Assembly (NCBI GenBank): GCA_031002005.1
Contig: JARYHS010006964.1
Location: 2,976,001 to 3,040,000 of the forward strand
Direction of reading: 5' to 3'
Source: Vandiemenella viatica
Lineage: Eukaryota > Arthropoda > Insecta > Orthoptera > Morabidae
Length of the DNA stretch: 64,000 nt
Shown: piece after piece, positions 35,931 to 49,064 of the stretch
Layout: each line of letters starts with the position of its first letter
How positions within the stretch are numbered: position 1 is the first letter of the stretch
The notes under the pieces: model-generated
The model's input: only the letters and a program-made list of their open reading frames with translations
What the model was told of the DNA's origin: nothing
The model's database searches: none
Made by a program: the position numbers and the translations under genes

Positions 35931-37487
35931 TTACTGTTCTTTTTCCTTCCATAGGCTGACCAACATTACATGAAGCAAATAATCATAATATTTTGCCTCA
36001 TTAGTTCATATTGGCTGGTTAATGCATTAAGATGAAGCTATTTTGTACGGTTAATGGTCTTAGTGATATTCTTATTTTGGAATTTATTGTATATTTTTTC
36101 AGTCACAAAGTAATCAATAATCATGTCTGTGATGATTTAATCAGTAGCCTGCCATCATAATATTTAATAGCATGCTGGTTCCATCGCAATAGAATTTAAA
36201 TATTTATGTCACTTAAGTTATTAAGCAAAAATACATAAATAGTCAAAAAATTTCACTCTTCCTATACTTTAAATATTTTTCTAATAATGAAGTAAATATT
36301 TTGAAAGTGATATGTTTTGATACTTCCAATTAGTTTGTTTTTAGATAGACAAGCTTCAGAAACCACTTTAGTGAAAAACTAATATCAACGTATGTGGCGT
36401 GGCAAAGTAGTGACCTGTACTTAAAACGTTTAGTTGATACAAATAAAGTTGTTAGGTTTTTTTTTTTTTTTTTTGCAATTTCTAGCATTCAAAGCTAATA
36501 CACTTGTATATATTTATAAGGCTTCAAACCATCTGAAACTTTAATTAGGGTTGCCAGTATACAGACTAGTAAATTTCTTCCTTTCTATGTATAATGTGTT
36601 GTACTGAGGAGGTGAATTATATAATATGAAAACATAATTTATAATTTTCTCAATAAATACCAACATATGAAAGCAGTTTTTTGTTAGTATTGTGTTCTTT
36701 ACTTGATTTTGAATTCAATTTTTTATTAAATACATTTATATAGTTATTTTAATAGACTATCAGCGAAAAAGTAATTTTTGATTGTAGCTTGAAGGTACTT
36801 GTTTGGTTAAAATCTAGCACTTTGCTATTTTGTGGATGAAATGCCTATAGAAAATAAACTATTTAATTTTTGTGTCTCTGTTTAGAAACTCACCATTACT
36901 TATCACAGGAATAGAAACTGCTATCATATTAACTAGAAATCTTCATTTATATATGATGTAATGTAACTGTTTACCAAAGGAATTGTTAAGCCTACTACAC
37001 TAAGATTACCTAATGCATGAAAAATATATTACTGATATTAATTTTCTTAGTTGTACTTACTTTTTAAATAGTACTGCTATCATTTTTGTATCACAATGTT
37101 AATTGATTGAGAAGATATTGCTTTTCATTTTAAAGTGATTTACAAATTGTTTAGTAATGTCTCATTGAAATGGTAAGTAGTTAATCATTTTTTGTATCAC
37201 AATTCTTGAACTTTAACTGTTTTTACTATTAATTACATCTTATTTACAACCGATATGAAGTACATACTCTGACACTTTTTATTCTAATTCTTAAATGCTG
37301 CTCAGTTAAGTATCAATATACAGTGTTCCACATCACCTAAGAAACTATTTATTACTTCTCAAAATACTCAACTACATTTAAAAATGTTATCTGTTTATTG
37401 GCTAAGATTGCTATGATATTTACTATACTTTATCATTAATTCTTATTTTTAATGGAATTTACAACACAGATTTTCTTTTTTCCCTAG

Positions 37488-37866
37488 GATCAGTAATAAC
37501 TGTGGAAGTAAGGGTCATGATTACAAGCAGGAATATGAAACAGCTGAATTTCTAGAAAAAATAATTAAAGAAGAAGATATTAGTTACAGTAATATTGACA
37601 GATTAAAAATGGAACAGAGAGAAAACAGCATATCACTATTGCAAAAGCCACTATTGTGTAAAAGAAATGGAAACTCGTGTACGCCTTCTTATGATCTAAA
37701 AACACATCAGAGAATTTATTCCATTGAAGAGCCATTTAGTAATGAAGTTTCTAAAATACCTTTTACAATCTCCAAAAAAATAAAAAGCTGCAGAAACTCT
37801 TTTAAGCAAGCATTCTACCTTAAAACAAATAAGACAGCTACTACAGATAAACCACAATTCTCCTGG
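37488..37866 (+). CDS. C2H2 zinc-finger gene, exon 2, N-terminal part
   Basis: It follows the acceptor CCCTAG. The frame is open from 37,489 through an acidic linker (KQEYETAEFLEKIIKEED) and then degenerate finger-like segments (YDLKTHQRIY; CRNSFKQAFYLKTNKTATT) that have lost metal ligands. At 37,864-37,867 an extra G shifts the frame: the next finger (TDKPQFS, then ...ACGESLKN) continues in the +1 frame, and the unshifted frame stops at 37,881. It is either a pseudogenising indel or a base error in the assembly. Confidence 0.65.
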
Positions 37867-39304
37867 TGTTGCATGTGGTGAATCTTTAAAGAACACTGGT
37901 CAATTAAAAGCACAACAAAATATTCAGTCAGATGAATGGCAATTTTTGTCTGATGTCTGTGGAAAATCATTTTCAGAGTCTCCTAAAATTAAAATTAATC
38001 AAAGAAACCATTTAGGTGATCACCGATTTTCTTGTAAAGTCTGTGAAAAATCTTTTACAGTACCTCAAAATCTTAAACGCCATCAAAAACTTCATTTGGG
38101 TGGACGCCCATTTTCTTGTGAGGTCTGTGGAAAATGTTTTACAGAGTCTTATACACTTAAAAATCATCAAATAATCCATTCAGATGAACGCCCATATTCT
38201 TGTGAGATTTGTGTAAAAACTTTTAAATCTTCATCTAATCTCAAAACTCACCAAAAGATTCATTTACATGATCGCCCATTTTCTTGCAAAGTGTGTGAAA
38301 AATCATTTATAGGGTATTATAAACTTAAAATCCATCAAAGGATTCATTCAGGTGAACGTCCATTTTCTTGCAAGGTATGTGGAAAATCTTTTACAATATC
38401 TTATAGTCTTAAATGTCATCAAAAAATTCATTTAGGTGAACGCCCATTTCCATGTGAGGTCTGTGGAAAATCTTTTACAGCGTCTTCTAAACTTAAAAAT
38501 CATCAAAGAATACATTCAGGGGAACGCCAATGTTCTTGTGAAATCTGTGGAAAAACAATTACTTGTTCATCTAATCTCAAAATTCATCAAAAGATTCATT
38601 CAGGAGAGCGTCCATTTTATTGTGAGCTCTGTGGAAAATCTTTTACAATGTCCTGTAAACTTAAAATGCACCAAAGAATTCATTTAGGTAATCGCCCATT
38701 TTATTGTGATGTCTGTGAAAAATCTTTTACAGAGTATTATAAACTTAAAAATCATCAAAGGATACATGTAGGTGAACGTCCATTTTCTTGTGAGCTCTGT
38801 GGAAAATCATTTACAAAGTCGTCTGTTCTTAAGGGTCATCGACAGACTCATTTAAATGAACGCCCATTTTCTTGTAAGATCTGTGGAAAATCTTATACAC
38901 GATCATTTCATCTCAAAACGCATCAAAGGAATCATTTACATAAACTCCCATTTTCTTGTGACATGTGTGGGAAATCTTTTACAACATCTTCTGTACTTAA
39001 AGCTCATAAAAAGATTCATTTAAATGAACGCCCATTTTCTTGTGAGATCTGTGGAAAGTCTTTTAATTCATCAGGTAATCTCAAAACACATCAAAAAGTT
39101 CATTTGAGTGAGCGCCCATTTTCATGTGAGATCTGTGGAAATTCTTTTAAATATTCAAGTAATCTCACATCACATCTCAGGATTCATTTAGGTAAGTGCC
39201 CATTTTCTTGTGAGGTCTGTGGGATGTCTTTTACAGTGTCTTCTAAACTTAAAAACCATCAACGGATTCATTTAGATTTACGCCCATTGGCTTGTGATAT
39301 CTGA
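37867..39304 (+). CDS. C2H2 zinc-finger array, 15 intact fingers
   Basis: Continuation of exon 2 in the shifted frame. After two degenerate fingers come 15 intact C-x2-C-x12-H-x3-H fingers at 28-residue (84-bp) spacing, roughly 38,030-39,277. Each has the form FSCxxCGKSFxxSxxLKxHQxIH. The linkers are mostly H(L/S)xERPF rather than the commoner HTGEKPY. A 16th finger is cut by TGA at 39,302, where the family pattern has its second Cys codon (TGT). No start codon lies upstream in this frame, so translation depends on exon 1 and on resolving the one-base shift. Likely a sequence-specific DNA-binding nuclear protein. No KRAB, BTB or ZAD domain is visible. Confidence 0.8.
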
Positions 39305-39690
39305 AGAAAATATTTTAAATTTATATAACCTGAATACTGATGAAAGGATTCTGGTGTATACTTTTTTCTTGTGATATTTATACAAAACTTTTAAAAGTCA
39401 TGGTTCTATAAAAGTTATAAGAGCTACCATTTATTTTAGTACCCATTTGCTTGTGAAAATTCTTTTACTGATTTCTAATCTTAAAAGTCATGAAATGATT
39501 TGTTAAGCTGAATGGCCATTTGCTTGTGGTGTCTGTGAATATATTTTACAGAGTACATTAATGTCAAAAGTCATCAAAGTATTAGGTCGGGTGATCATCC
39601 ACTTTCTTGTAAAGAGTGTGCCAAATATTATACTCCATTGTTTAATATTCAAACTCATCGATGAATTTTCTATGGTGATTGCTTTTTTTC
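39305..39690 (+). pseudogene. Relic zinc fingers downstream of the stop
   Basis: The 84-bp finger pattern continues past the stop in decayed form: CCCATTTGCTTGTG, TCTTAAAAGTCATGA, GGTGTCTGTGAATATATTTT and CAAACTCATCGATGA occur at about the expected spacing. Frameshifts and stops fill it. The array was once about four fingers longer. Confidence 0.7.
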
Positions 39691-41047
39691 TGATTATTCT
39701 CTGAAAATATTTGTTATTTCTGGTGGCTGTGAAAGGAAACATTGTATACTTGTGGCAGAACATAACAATAGAAAACAGGATACGGGAATATGTTCCCAAT
39801 TACAAATTTAACAACACAGAGAAATCAGCTATTACAAGGAATTGAGGAATGACTAGTCATTTCATTGACTTGAGAAAACCATTCATTCTCTGATAAGGCC
39901 AGTAGTGTTTAAGACATTGTGAAACGCCCGTTCAGCATAAATGTGTCACGAGTGTTAGTCTCCTTGTATGGGCAGAATAAGTCGCGTGATATGCCAGTCC
40001 TCCGCTTACTCGTGATGAATTAGGCGTCTTTGTTGGCTGGGCGAACAGACTTTTTAGACGATCAGCTAGTTCATTAGTGCCTACTGTGACAATAGAAAAC
40101 GCAGTTGTGTCCAGGAAGAAGGTTACAGCATGGCAGTCGAGAACACTGGCTTTTTACACCATTCTGTGGTATCTCCCAGACAGATAAAATACCAATAACT
40201 CCAGTTGCAAATGCCAGTGGTTATATCTGGTTCATTATTAACTTTAGAACCTCTTTTGTTAGGTCTGAATTTCTTACAAATTAGATTTATTTATTTTTTA
40301 ATTAAGGTTGACTGCTGTTTTTATGACTCTTGTTGAAACATTTTAAGCTTGTTGCTTACATTAAACTGCATCAAAGTAATTTATTATATAAAAGTTCTGG
40401 AGTAGTTATAAACATTAAAAATTATTGGTATATAAAGAATTTTGTTTGTCAAGTATAAGGTAAGAAACTGTTGTCTGTTCCCTTGGAAGGTATCAGAGAT
40501 ATTAATTTTCCGCATTTTAGTGCTCATATTTCTATTAAATGACTGTAAAAATTGTGTCTAGCTGATTATTTTATAGAGCTATAGATTTTTACTAATTGCA
40601 TAATTATTGTTTTAATTTGTTTATACTATTTGTTTGAAAATGTATTTGTCCATCAGTCCTATAAGATTGTTTATTGACTTTTGTATTGTGAAAATGGTAT
40701 AAATGAGATATGTATATCTATATAACAGTGATTTATTTGATCTATTCCTAACATGTTGTAGGTATTTTTGGTACCAATAATGCCTTTATGCTACATGTGC
40801 TTTATTACACACTGAAATTTAGTGTGTTAGCTTCTTAATGTATATAAACCAGATTTTATTGCAACATGTTAATATGAACTGAATCAGTACATAAATCAAT
40901 TAAGGAGTGTAATCTTAAAGTTAATATCTTTATAGTGAAGCATTCTTTATGGTAACGAAAACCGTTAAATTCGATCAAGAAATTCGAAAATAAAGCAATA
41001 TTCGTGTAGTATACACGGAATATTTTCAGCTCCAAAATTAAAGCAAG
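39691..41047. other. Stretch downstream of zinc-finger gene
   Basis: Probable 3' untranslated and intergenic DNA. An AATAAA lies near 40,990. A moderately GC-richer patch at 39,900-40,150 has no recognised gene. Nothing else stands out. Confidence 0.4.
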
Positions 41048-41299
41048 CAATAACTTCACAGCAGAAATCGCATTGCTATGAAGCATATATGGATGTTGGA
41101 AGAAGAATGAGGGAGTAGCACATGGAATAAATGAAATGGCTATTACTGTAAATTAGGAGTTGAATTCGTGCATTAGGGAAAGGGAAATTTTTATTTTGAA
41201 ACTAAAAGTATCATGGACTTAAGTTTAGCAAAATATACAGAGACTTTGACATTTACCCTTCAGTTATCTGTTAAATATTAAGTAATACACTACAGACTT

Positions 41300-41490
41300 C
41301 CTCCGCCAGTCATTGCTATGACAAGTTGCCTTGTATTACCCTGTTTTTTTTTTTCAGGAATTTGCTGTTATCTAGCCATTTCTGCTGGAGAATTCCATTA
41401 GCATTTTGCTTGTATTCATTACTGAATTCATTCCTTATGTTCCAAATACCTCCTCATATCATTGCCCCAAATGGTCTCTCATATTTAGAA
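41300..41490 (-). pseudogene. Possible Myb/SANT-like domain fragment
   Basis: On the minus strand the peptide IWNIRNEFSNEYKQN... QQKWLDN ...MTGGG resembles the W-x2-I-x2-EFN ... KW-x-NL ... TGGG layout of Myb/SANT-like domains common in insect transposons and zeste-like proteins. It needs one frame change across a poly-A run. Repeated at about 45,852-46,040. Weak evidence. Confidence 0.35.
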
Positions 41491-42679
41491 CATTTAATCC
41501 ATTTAACACTCTCTATAGATCCTCCTCAAACTCATCTCTGTCCTGAGTTGTTCAATCTATTTCTGGGGTGTAAACATTGCCTTTGGCTCTTATCTTAATC
41601 TTCATTATCCTTGTACTTTATTCTCTTATTTTTCCTTTTCTCGGAACTACTCCTACACCATTTCCTTTTGTGATTATCGTTTTAGTGTTATCTGAACTTT
41701 TCCCTTAGTTCTAATTATTTTGTCGTTTTCAATTTTCCTCTCTCAATACGAGGATGTCAATCATTTTTCTTGCTATCAGTTACATTATTTCCTCCACTTT
41801 CGTGAACCGTATTCATATATTTCGTGTTAATATTTGAAGTCCATTTCTCTTTCCTTTAGCTCCGTCCTTTGTTAGTTATATTAAGGTCACTACTGGTTTT
41901 CATGCCTTCTTATCAGGGTTATTGAGGTCCTCCCCGCCAAAGTCTGTCCCCTACTTCATTCCACAGCCCGCCACACGGAGGAGGAGATGCATGTACTGTT
42001 AGTGTACTAACTTTCGTTTCTTGATTATATTACTAGTTTCATTGCTGTTTTTTAAACACTATTGAAACCACAGAAGAACTTGAAAAGTAATCACATTATT
42101 AATATTTTAGCAATTCAAGTAGAAGGTAAAATACCGAAATATTTTAGAAAATTTTCTCTCTAAAAACAACTTTCTTGTTTTAGAATTTGAAGCTAGAAAA
42201 TAAAGGTTTTAGGGTCTGCTGACGCGAGCGAACAAAACACGCGCTACAATCAGATTCGGCCATCAGTTATTGGTTAATTGACTCAGAACTCATTTATTCT
42301 GTGGACGCTTTGTTACCAATATGTATCAGCAAATTATTATTTAAAAACTCAAAAATTCTAATTCTGATGTGAGCCACAGAATTATTGCCCTTGGAACAGT
42401 TTAACTCCAAAGGGGAATCCTCATTTTATCCATCAATTCTGAGTGAAATTTACATTTTAAACGACTATTTCCTAGGTGAATGGGAATAAACGAAAATAGA
42501 AGTAAAAATTAATGTAGGCAAATGTAGTGACTATTGACAATTATAGATTTTAAATAGTACATATTCAATTACACTAAAAATCGTTTTAATTTTCAATTGT
42601 TATTCTTATGTAATTTCTATGTGTATAATGATTTTCTTGATTACCATATAAGTTTGTCTATCGTCTAGGCTGAAAGATT

Positions 42680-42975
42680 TCTTTGTTGAAATACAGTAAA
42701 ATGCTCGTCACGTGGTTCCTATGGAACCTGCCGCTTATCGCGAGATTCGCGGAGGTAGTGTTCCACATTATTATCGCAACCTTTTGCACTAGATGGGAAG
42801 TGATGGGGTCAGCGCCACGCTCTGGCCATTTTACCTTCCGCAGAGTTTCCTTTGTGGTACTCTTTGGATACCACACAGAGTAGGACTGGTGGGCCATTCC
42901 AGACTTCGAATGAAAATCTTTGGCTTTGTTGGGAATCGAACCCCTGCCTTGCTTATATATTTTTAGCACTGTGCG
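42680..42975 (-). mobile_element. Second SINE-like family, copy 1
   Basis: On the minus strand a B-box-like GGGGTTCGATTCCC (42,930-42,945) is followed by about 250 bp of body ending in a segment with CACGTGACGAGCATTTTACTG. It resembles a tRNA-derived SINE distinct from the one at 6,461. The paired copy is at 47,288-47,545, which has an internal deletion of about 25 bp. Confidence 0.5.
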
Positions 42976-43724
42976 AACTGAAGTTAGTCCAACCACTTCA
43001 CAAATTTTTTTGTCTGACGCGACGTTGACAGAAGGCTGAAATTTTTCTGTTGGATGATAACTCAAACAATATTAATGTAAAGTTTTAAATGACAGTTCGT
43101 TTTGCAAAGCAGAAAATATCTCTAATTGATGCTTGTCTATTATATTTTTCGTCTCAACACATCTCGGGTATCAAAATGACGGTACAGGCATTGGAACATT
43201 TTATTTGTCAATGTTGTGAACAAAACACCGAGTCACACTGAAAGAATGTCACTCAGAAATATGAATGTTTACTATTGTTTTCTGCATTTAAATTATTTAA
43301 CTGTAGTGCTGCAATAACAAGTAACAATTTTTCACGTCACCCCAGGAAATGTCTCATTGCCCACCTATTTTGAATATGACACGGAACTAGCATCTACTAT
43401 TTACGGACAGCGGAAAGTATACACTGAACCCTGGAGACTCTGGAGATGTTGTAACTTATTTAAACTCTATAATGTTGCTGCTTTTAATTTAAAAAAAATC
43501 AGAATTTTCCACTATAATAAAATACGAAATGATTTTAAATAGGAAAAAACTAAAACCTCTTCACATGGATGTGATCAACCGACACATAATCAAAAGTTTT
43601 GAAATTTTTCACACATAAAGCGTTTTCTATAACCAACATGTATCACACAGTGTTTTGGTATATTTCTGTCGGAGTTGTAGCAGACAGTGATTTTAAAAAG
43701 GAAGAATCAAATTTCTGTCCCTGC

Positions 43725-43945
43725 ATTCATATTCGGGTTTTCCATGGTTTCCCCAAATCATTTCAGGCGAATGTCGGATGCTTCCTCGAAAAAGTCATTG
43801 CCGGATTCCTTCCTGTTCCTTGTCCCCAGGCCTATCTCGCCTCTAATGACCCCACCGTCTACGAGGCGTAAAGCAAAAAAAAAAAAAAAAAAAAAAAAAT
43901 AATAAAAAAAATAATATATATACTGTATATATATATATATCAATA
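43725..43945 (+). mobile_element. SINE 3' part with A tail and TA repeat
   Basis: It matches the body of the 6,461 SINE (TCCATGGTTTCCC, GGATTCCTTCC, GAGGCGTAAAGC) without the tRNA head. It is followed by a long A run (43,875-43,899) and a TA-rich microsatellite to about 43,940. The copy at 48,330-48,482 lacks the long A run and the TA repeat. Confidence 0.65.
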
Positions 43946-44599
43946 TCAAAATTTTAAATAAGTTGGTAGAGGAATTTGTATCCCTCCTTGTGACAATCTC
44001 CTTCCAACAATTTTATCCTCTTTTGTTATTCTGGGTACAATATGCTTATTTTGTACCTAGCAATAAATATTAATTTCCTTTCTCGAAGAAAAATAACAAG
44101 GGTCCTTGCATAACCAATGATACAATTTACATCACCTGCCGCCCTTGAACTGCTGCTTGCGCAATCTTTCAACAATTTAATCGTTTTTTATTGTTTCATT
44201 AATGGCGTGTAACACGTATGCCATCCAACAGCAGCCAGTGTGCTCTGAATAAGAAATATTTCAATAAAAAGTATTATGCCATGCTGTTCCGTGGTTCGCA
44301 TTCCATGTTAAAATGTAGGTCCCAGAGCAAAGGAACTGGCCGTCCTACCTCTGATGTGTGAATGGAGACTTTCCGGTGTACTGATGCAATAAAACCCTCT
44401 CGCTTACCCAACCTGATGTGTTGTATAAACACGACGTTTTGACAGTAACTCTGCTGTCTTCATCTAGCTGTATCATCTAGTTGTCGCTCTCGGGTGTCCA
44501 GCCGGGTGGTGTTGTATAAACACATTTCGACAGCTAGCTCTGCTGTCTTCATCAGGTATCTTGTACTTGTCGCAGCTTACTGCCACCTCCCTCGACAGC

Positions 44600-45599
44600 N
44601 NNNNNNNNNNNNNNNNNNNNNNNNNNNNNNNNNNNNNNNNNNNNNNNNNNNNNNNNNNNNNNNNNNNNNNNNNNNNNNNNNNNNNNNNNNNNNNNNNNNN
44701 NNNNNNNNNNNNNNNNNNNNNNNNNNNNNNNNNNNNNNNNNNNNNNNNNNNNNNNNNNNNNNNNNNNNNNNNNNNNNNNNNNNNNNNNNNNNNNNNNNNN
44801 NNNNNNNNNNNNNNNNNNNNNNNNNNNNNNNNNNNNNNNNNNNNNNNNNNNNNNNNNNNNNNNNNNNNNNNNNNNNNNNNNNNNNNNNNNNNNNNNNNNN
44901 NNNNNNNNNNNNNNNNNNNNNNNNNNNNNNNNNNNNNNNNNNNNNNNNNNNNNNNNNNNNNNNNNNNNNNNNNNNNNNNNNNNNNNNNNNNNNNNNNNNN
45001 NNNNNNNNNNNNNNNNNNNNNNNNNNNNNNNNNNNNNNNNNNNNNNNNNNNNNNNNNNNNNNNNNNNNNNNNNNNNNNNNNNNNNNNNNNNNNNNNNNNN
45101 NNNNNNNNNNNNNNNNNNNNNNNNNNNNNNNNNNNNNNNNNNNNNNNNNNNNNNNNNNNNNNNNNNNNNNNNNNNNNNNNNNNNNNNNNNNNNNNNNNNN
45201 NNNNNNNNNNNNNNNNNNNNNNNNNNNNNNNNNNNNNNNNNNNNNNNNNNNNNNNNNNNNNNNNNNNNNNNNNNNNNNNNNNNNNNNNNNNNNNNNNNNN
45301 NNNNNNNNNNNNNNNNNNNNNNNNNNNNNNNNNNNNNNNNNNNNNNNNNNNNNNNNNNNNNNNNNNNNNNNNNNNNNNNNNNNNNNNNNNNNNNNNNNNN
45401 NNNNNNNNNNNNNNNNNNNNNNNNNNNNNNNNNNNNNNNNNNNNNNNNNNNNNNNNNNNNNNNNNNNNNNNNNNNNNNNNNNNNNNNNNNNNNNNNNNNN
45501 NNNNNNNNNNNNNNNNNNNNNNNNNNNNNNNNNNNNNNNNNNNNNNNNNNNNNNNNNNNNNNNNNNNNNNNNNNNNNNNNNNNNNNNNNNNNNNNNNNN
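44600..45599. other. Assembly gap (1,000 N)
   Basis: Exactly 1,000 N between contigs B and C, flanked by the two copies of the 3.5-kb direct duplication. Its real length could be zero or negative (an overlap). Confidence 0.97.
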
Positions 45600-48500
45600 C
45601 AATAACTTCACAGCAGAAATCGCATGCTACGAAGCATATATGGATGTTGGAAGAAGAATGAGGAGTAGCACATGGAATAAATGAAATGGCTATTACTGTA
45701 TATTACGATTTGAATTCGTGCATTAGGGAAAGGGGAAATTTTTATTTTGAAACTAAAAGTGTCATGGACTTAAGTTTAGCAAATTATACAGAGATTCTGA
45801 CATTTACCCTTCAGTTATCTGTTAAATATTAAGTAATACACTACAGACTTCCTCCGCCAGTCATTGCTATAACAAGTTGCCTTGTATTACACTTTTTTTT
45901 TTTTTTTTTTTTTACAGGAATTTGTTTTTATCTAACCATTGTTGCTGGAGATTTCCAATAGCATTTTGCTTGTATTCATTACTGAATTCCTTCCTTCTGT
46001 TCCAAATACCTCCTCATATCATTGCGTCACCCTTCCCTAAATGGTCTCTCATTTTTATAACATTTCAGTCCATTTAACACTCTCTATAGATCCTCCTCAA
46101 ACTCATCTCTGTCCTGAGTTGGTCAATCTATTTCTGGGGTGTATACTTTGCCTTTAGCTCTTATCTTAATCTTCATTATCCTTGTACTTTATTCTCTTAT
46201 TTTCTCCTTTTCTCGCAACTACTCCTACACCATTTCCTTTTGTGATTATCGTTTTAGTGTTATCTGAACTTTTCCCTTAGTTCTAATTATTTTGTCGTTT
46301 TCAATTTTCCTCTCTCAATATGAGGATGTCAATCATTTTTCTTGCTATCAGTTACATTATTTCCTCCACTTTCGTGAACCGTATTCATATATTTCTTGTT
46401 AATATTTGAAGTCCATTTCTCTTTCCTTTAGCTCCGTCCTTTGTTAGTTATATTAAGGTCACTACTGGTTTTCGTGCCTTCTTATCAGGGTTATCGAGGT
46501 CCTCCCCGCCACAGTGTGTCCCCTACTTCCTTCCACAGCCCGCCACACGGAGGAGGAGATGCGTGTACTGTTAGTATACTAACTTTCGTTTCTTGATTAT
46601 ATTACTAGTGTCATTGCTGTTTTTTTAAACACTATTGAAACCACAGAAGTACTTGAAAAAAAGTAATCACATTTTTAATATTTTAGCAATTCAAGTAGAA
46701 GGTAAAATACCGAAATATTTTAGAAAATTTTCTCTCTAAAAAAACTTTCTTGCTTTAGAATATGAAACTAGAAAATAAAGGTTTTAGGGTCTGCTGACGC
46801 GAGTGAACAAAACGCGCGCTGCAATCAGATTCGGCCATTAGTTATTGGTTAAGTGACTCAGAACTCATTTATTCTGTGGACACTTTGTTACCAATATGTA
46901 TCAGCAAATTATTATTTGAAAAACTCCAAAATTCTAATTCTGATGTGATCCAGAGAATTACTGCCCTTGGAACAGTTTAACTGCAAAAGGGGAATCCTCA
47001 TTTTATCCATCAATTCTGAGTGAAATTTACAATTTAAACTACTATTTCCTAGGTGATCGGGAATTTAATTATGTTCAATAAACGAAAATAGAAGTAAAAA
47101 TTAATGTAGACAAATATAGTGACTATTGACAATTATGGATTTTAGATAGTACATATTCAATTACACTACAAAACGTTTGAATTTTAAATTGGTTATCTTT
47201 ATGTAATTTCTATTAGTATATTTTCTTGATTACCATCATATAAGTTTGTCTATTCGTCTAGGCTGATAGATATCTTCGTTGAAATACAGTAAAATGCTCG
47301 TCACGTGGCTCCTATGGAACCTGCCGCTTATCACGAGATTCGCGGAGGTAGAGTTGGCACTAGAAGGGAAGTGACGGGGTCAGCGCCACGCTCCGGCCAT
47401 TCTGTACCTTCCCGCAGAGTTCCCTTCGTGGTACTCTTTAGATACCACACAGAGTAGCACTGGTGGGCCATTCCAGACTTTAGCTTCAACTGAAAATCTT
47501 TGGCTTCGTCTGGAATCGAACCCCTGCCTTGCTTATATATTTTTAGCACTACCGGTATGCGAATTGAAGTTATTCCCATCTACTTCACAGAAATTCTTGG
47601 ATCTGACGCGAGGTTGACAGAAGGCTGAAATTTTTCTTTTGGATGATAACTGAAACAATATTAATGTAAAGTTTTAAATGGCAGTTCGTTTTGAAAAGCA
47701 TAAAATATCTCTAATTGATGCTTGTCTATTTTATTTTTCGTCTCAACACATCCCGGGTATCAAAATGACTGTACAGGCATTGGCACATTTTATTTGTCAA
47801 TGTTGTGAACAAAACACCGAGTCACACTGAAAGAATGTCACTCAGAAATATGAATGTTTATTATTGTTTTCTACATTTAAATTATTTAAATGTAGTGCTG
47901 CAATAACAAGTAACAATTTTTCACCTCACCACCAGGAAATGTCTCTCATTGTCCCACCTCTATTTTGAATATGACACGGAACTAGCATCTGACTATTTAG
48001 GGACAGCGGCAAAGTATACACTGAACCCTGGAGACTCTGGAGATGTTGTAACTTATTTAAACTCTATAATGTTGCTGCTTTTAATTTAAAAAATCTAGAA
48101 TTTTCCACTATAATAAAATACGAAATGATTTAAATAGGGAAAAAACTAAAACCGCTTTACATGGATGTGATCAACCGTCACATAATCAAAAGTTTTGAAA
48201 TTTTTCACACATAAAGCGTTTTCTTTAACCAACATGTATCACACAGTGTTTTTGGTATATTTCTGTTGGAGCTGTAACAGACAGTGATTTTAAACAGGAA
48301 GAATCAAATTTCTGTCCCTGCATCCATATTCGGGTTTCCATGGTTTCCCCTAATCATTTCAGGCGAATGTCGGGATGCTTCCTCGAAAAAGTCATTGCTG
48401 GATTCCTTCCTGTTCCTTGTCCCCAGGCATATCTCACCTCTAATGACCCCGCCGTCTACGAGGCGTAAAGCCAAAAAAAAAATATATTAGTTCAATATAA

Positions 48501-49064
48501 AATTTTAAATAAGTTGGTAGAGGGAATTGTATCCCTCCTTGTGACAATCTCCTTCCAACAATTTTATCCTCTTTTATTGTTCTGGGTACGATATGCTTAT
48601 TTTGTACCTAGCAATAAATATTAATTTCCTTTCTCTAAGATAAATAACAAGGGTCCTTGCATAACCAATGATACAATTTACATCACCAGCCGCCCTTGAA
48701 CTGCTGCTTGCGCAATCTTTCAACTATTTAATCGTTTTTATTGTTTCATTAATGGCGTGTAACAGGTATGCCATCCAACAGCAGCCAGTGTGCTCTGAAT
48801 AAAGAATTATTTCAGTAACAAGTATTATGCCAGGCCGTTCCGTGGTTCGCATTCCATGTTAAATTGTAGGTCCCAGAGCAAAGGAACTGGCCGTCCTACC
48901 TCTGATGTGTGAGTGAAGACTTTCCCGGTGTACTGATGCAATAAAACCCTCTCGCTTACCCAACCTGATGGTGTTGTATAAACACGACATTTCGACAGCT
49001 AGCTCTGCTGTCTTCATCAGGTATCTTGTACTTGTCGCAAGCTTACTGCCACCTCCCCGACAGC
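45600..49064. repeat. Direct duplication, copy 2 (start of contig C)
   Basis: Counterpart of 41,048-44,599. It contains the same Myb/SANT-like fragment (45,852-46,040), second-family SINE (47,288-47,545) and SINE body (48,330-48,482). Unlike copy 1 it continues beyond 49,064 into new sequence. Confidence 0.93.

Larger units (their letters stand above)
34424..37487 (+). other. Predicted intron of zinc-finger gene (3,064 bp)
   Basis: It begins GTGAGATAAG and ends in a pyrimidine tract TTTTCTTTTTTCCCTAG. It contains the Tc1-like relic and its 57-bp repeat (34,860-35,930). From 35,930 to 37,487 it is AT-rich DNA with no recognised gene or repeat apart from a T run at about 36,458. Confidence 0.7.
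41048..44599. repeat. Direct duplication, copy 1 (end of contig B)
   Basis: A near-copy of 45,600-49,064 in the same order and orientation, with substitutions and small indels at roughly 4-6% by eye in compared stretches. It ends exactly at the gap. Copy 2 starts exactly at the other side of the gap with the sequence matching 41,048, the pattern expected when two overlapping contigs are not merged. Confidence 0.93.

Noticed and set aside
44440..44590. Repeated CGACAGCTAGCTCTGCTGTC motif as a regulatory element
   Set aside because: Two tandem copies resemble retroelement 3' tail sequence and also occur at 48,990-49,030 through the duplication; no regulatory role can be argued.
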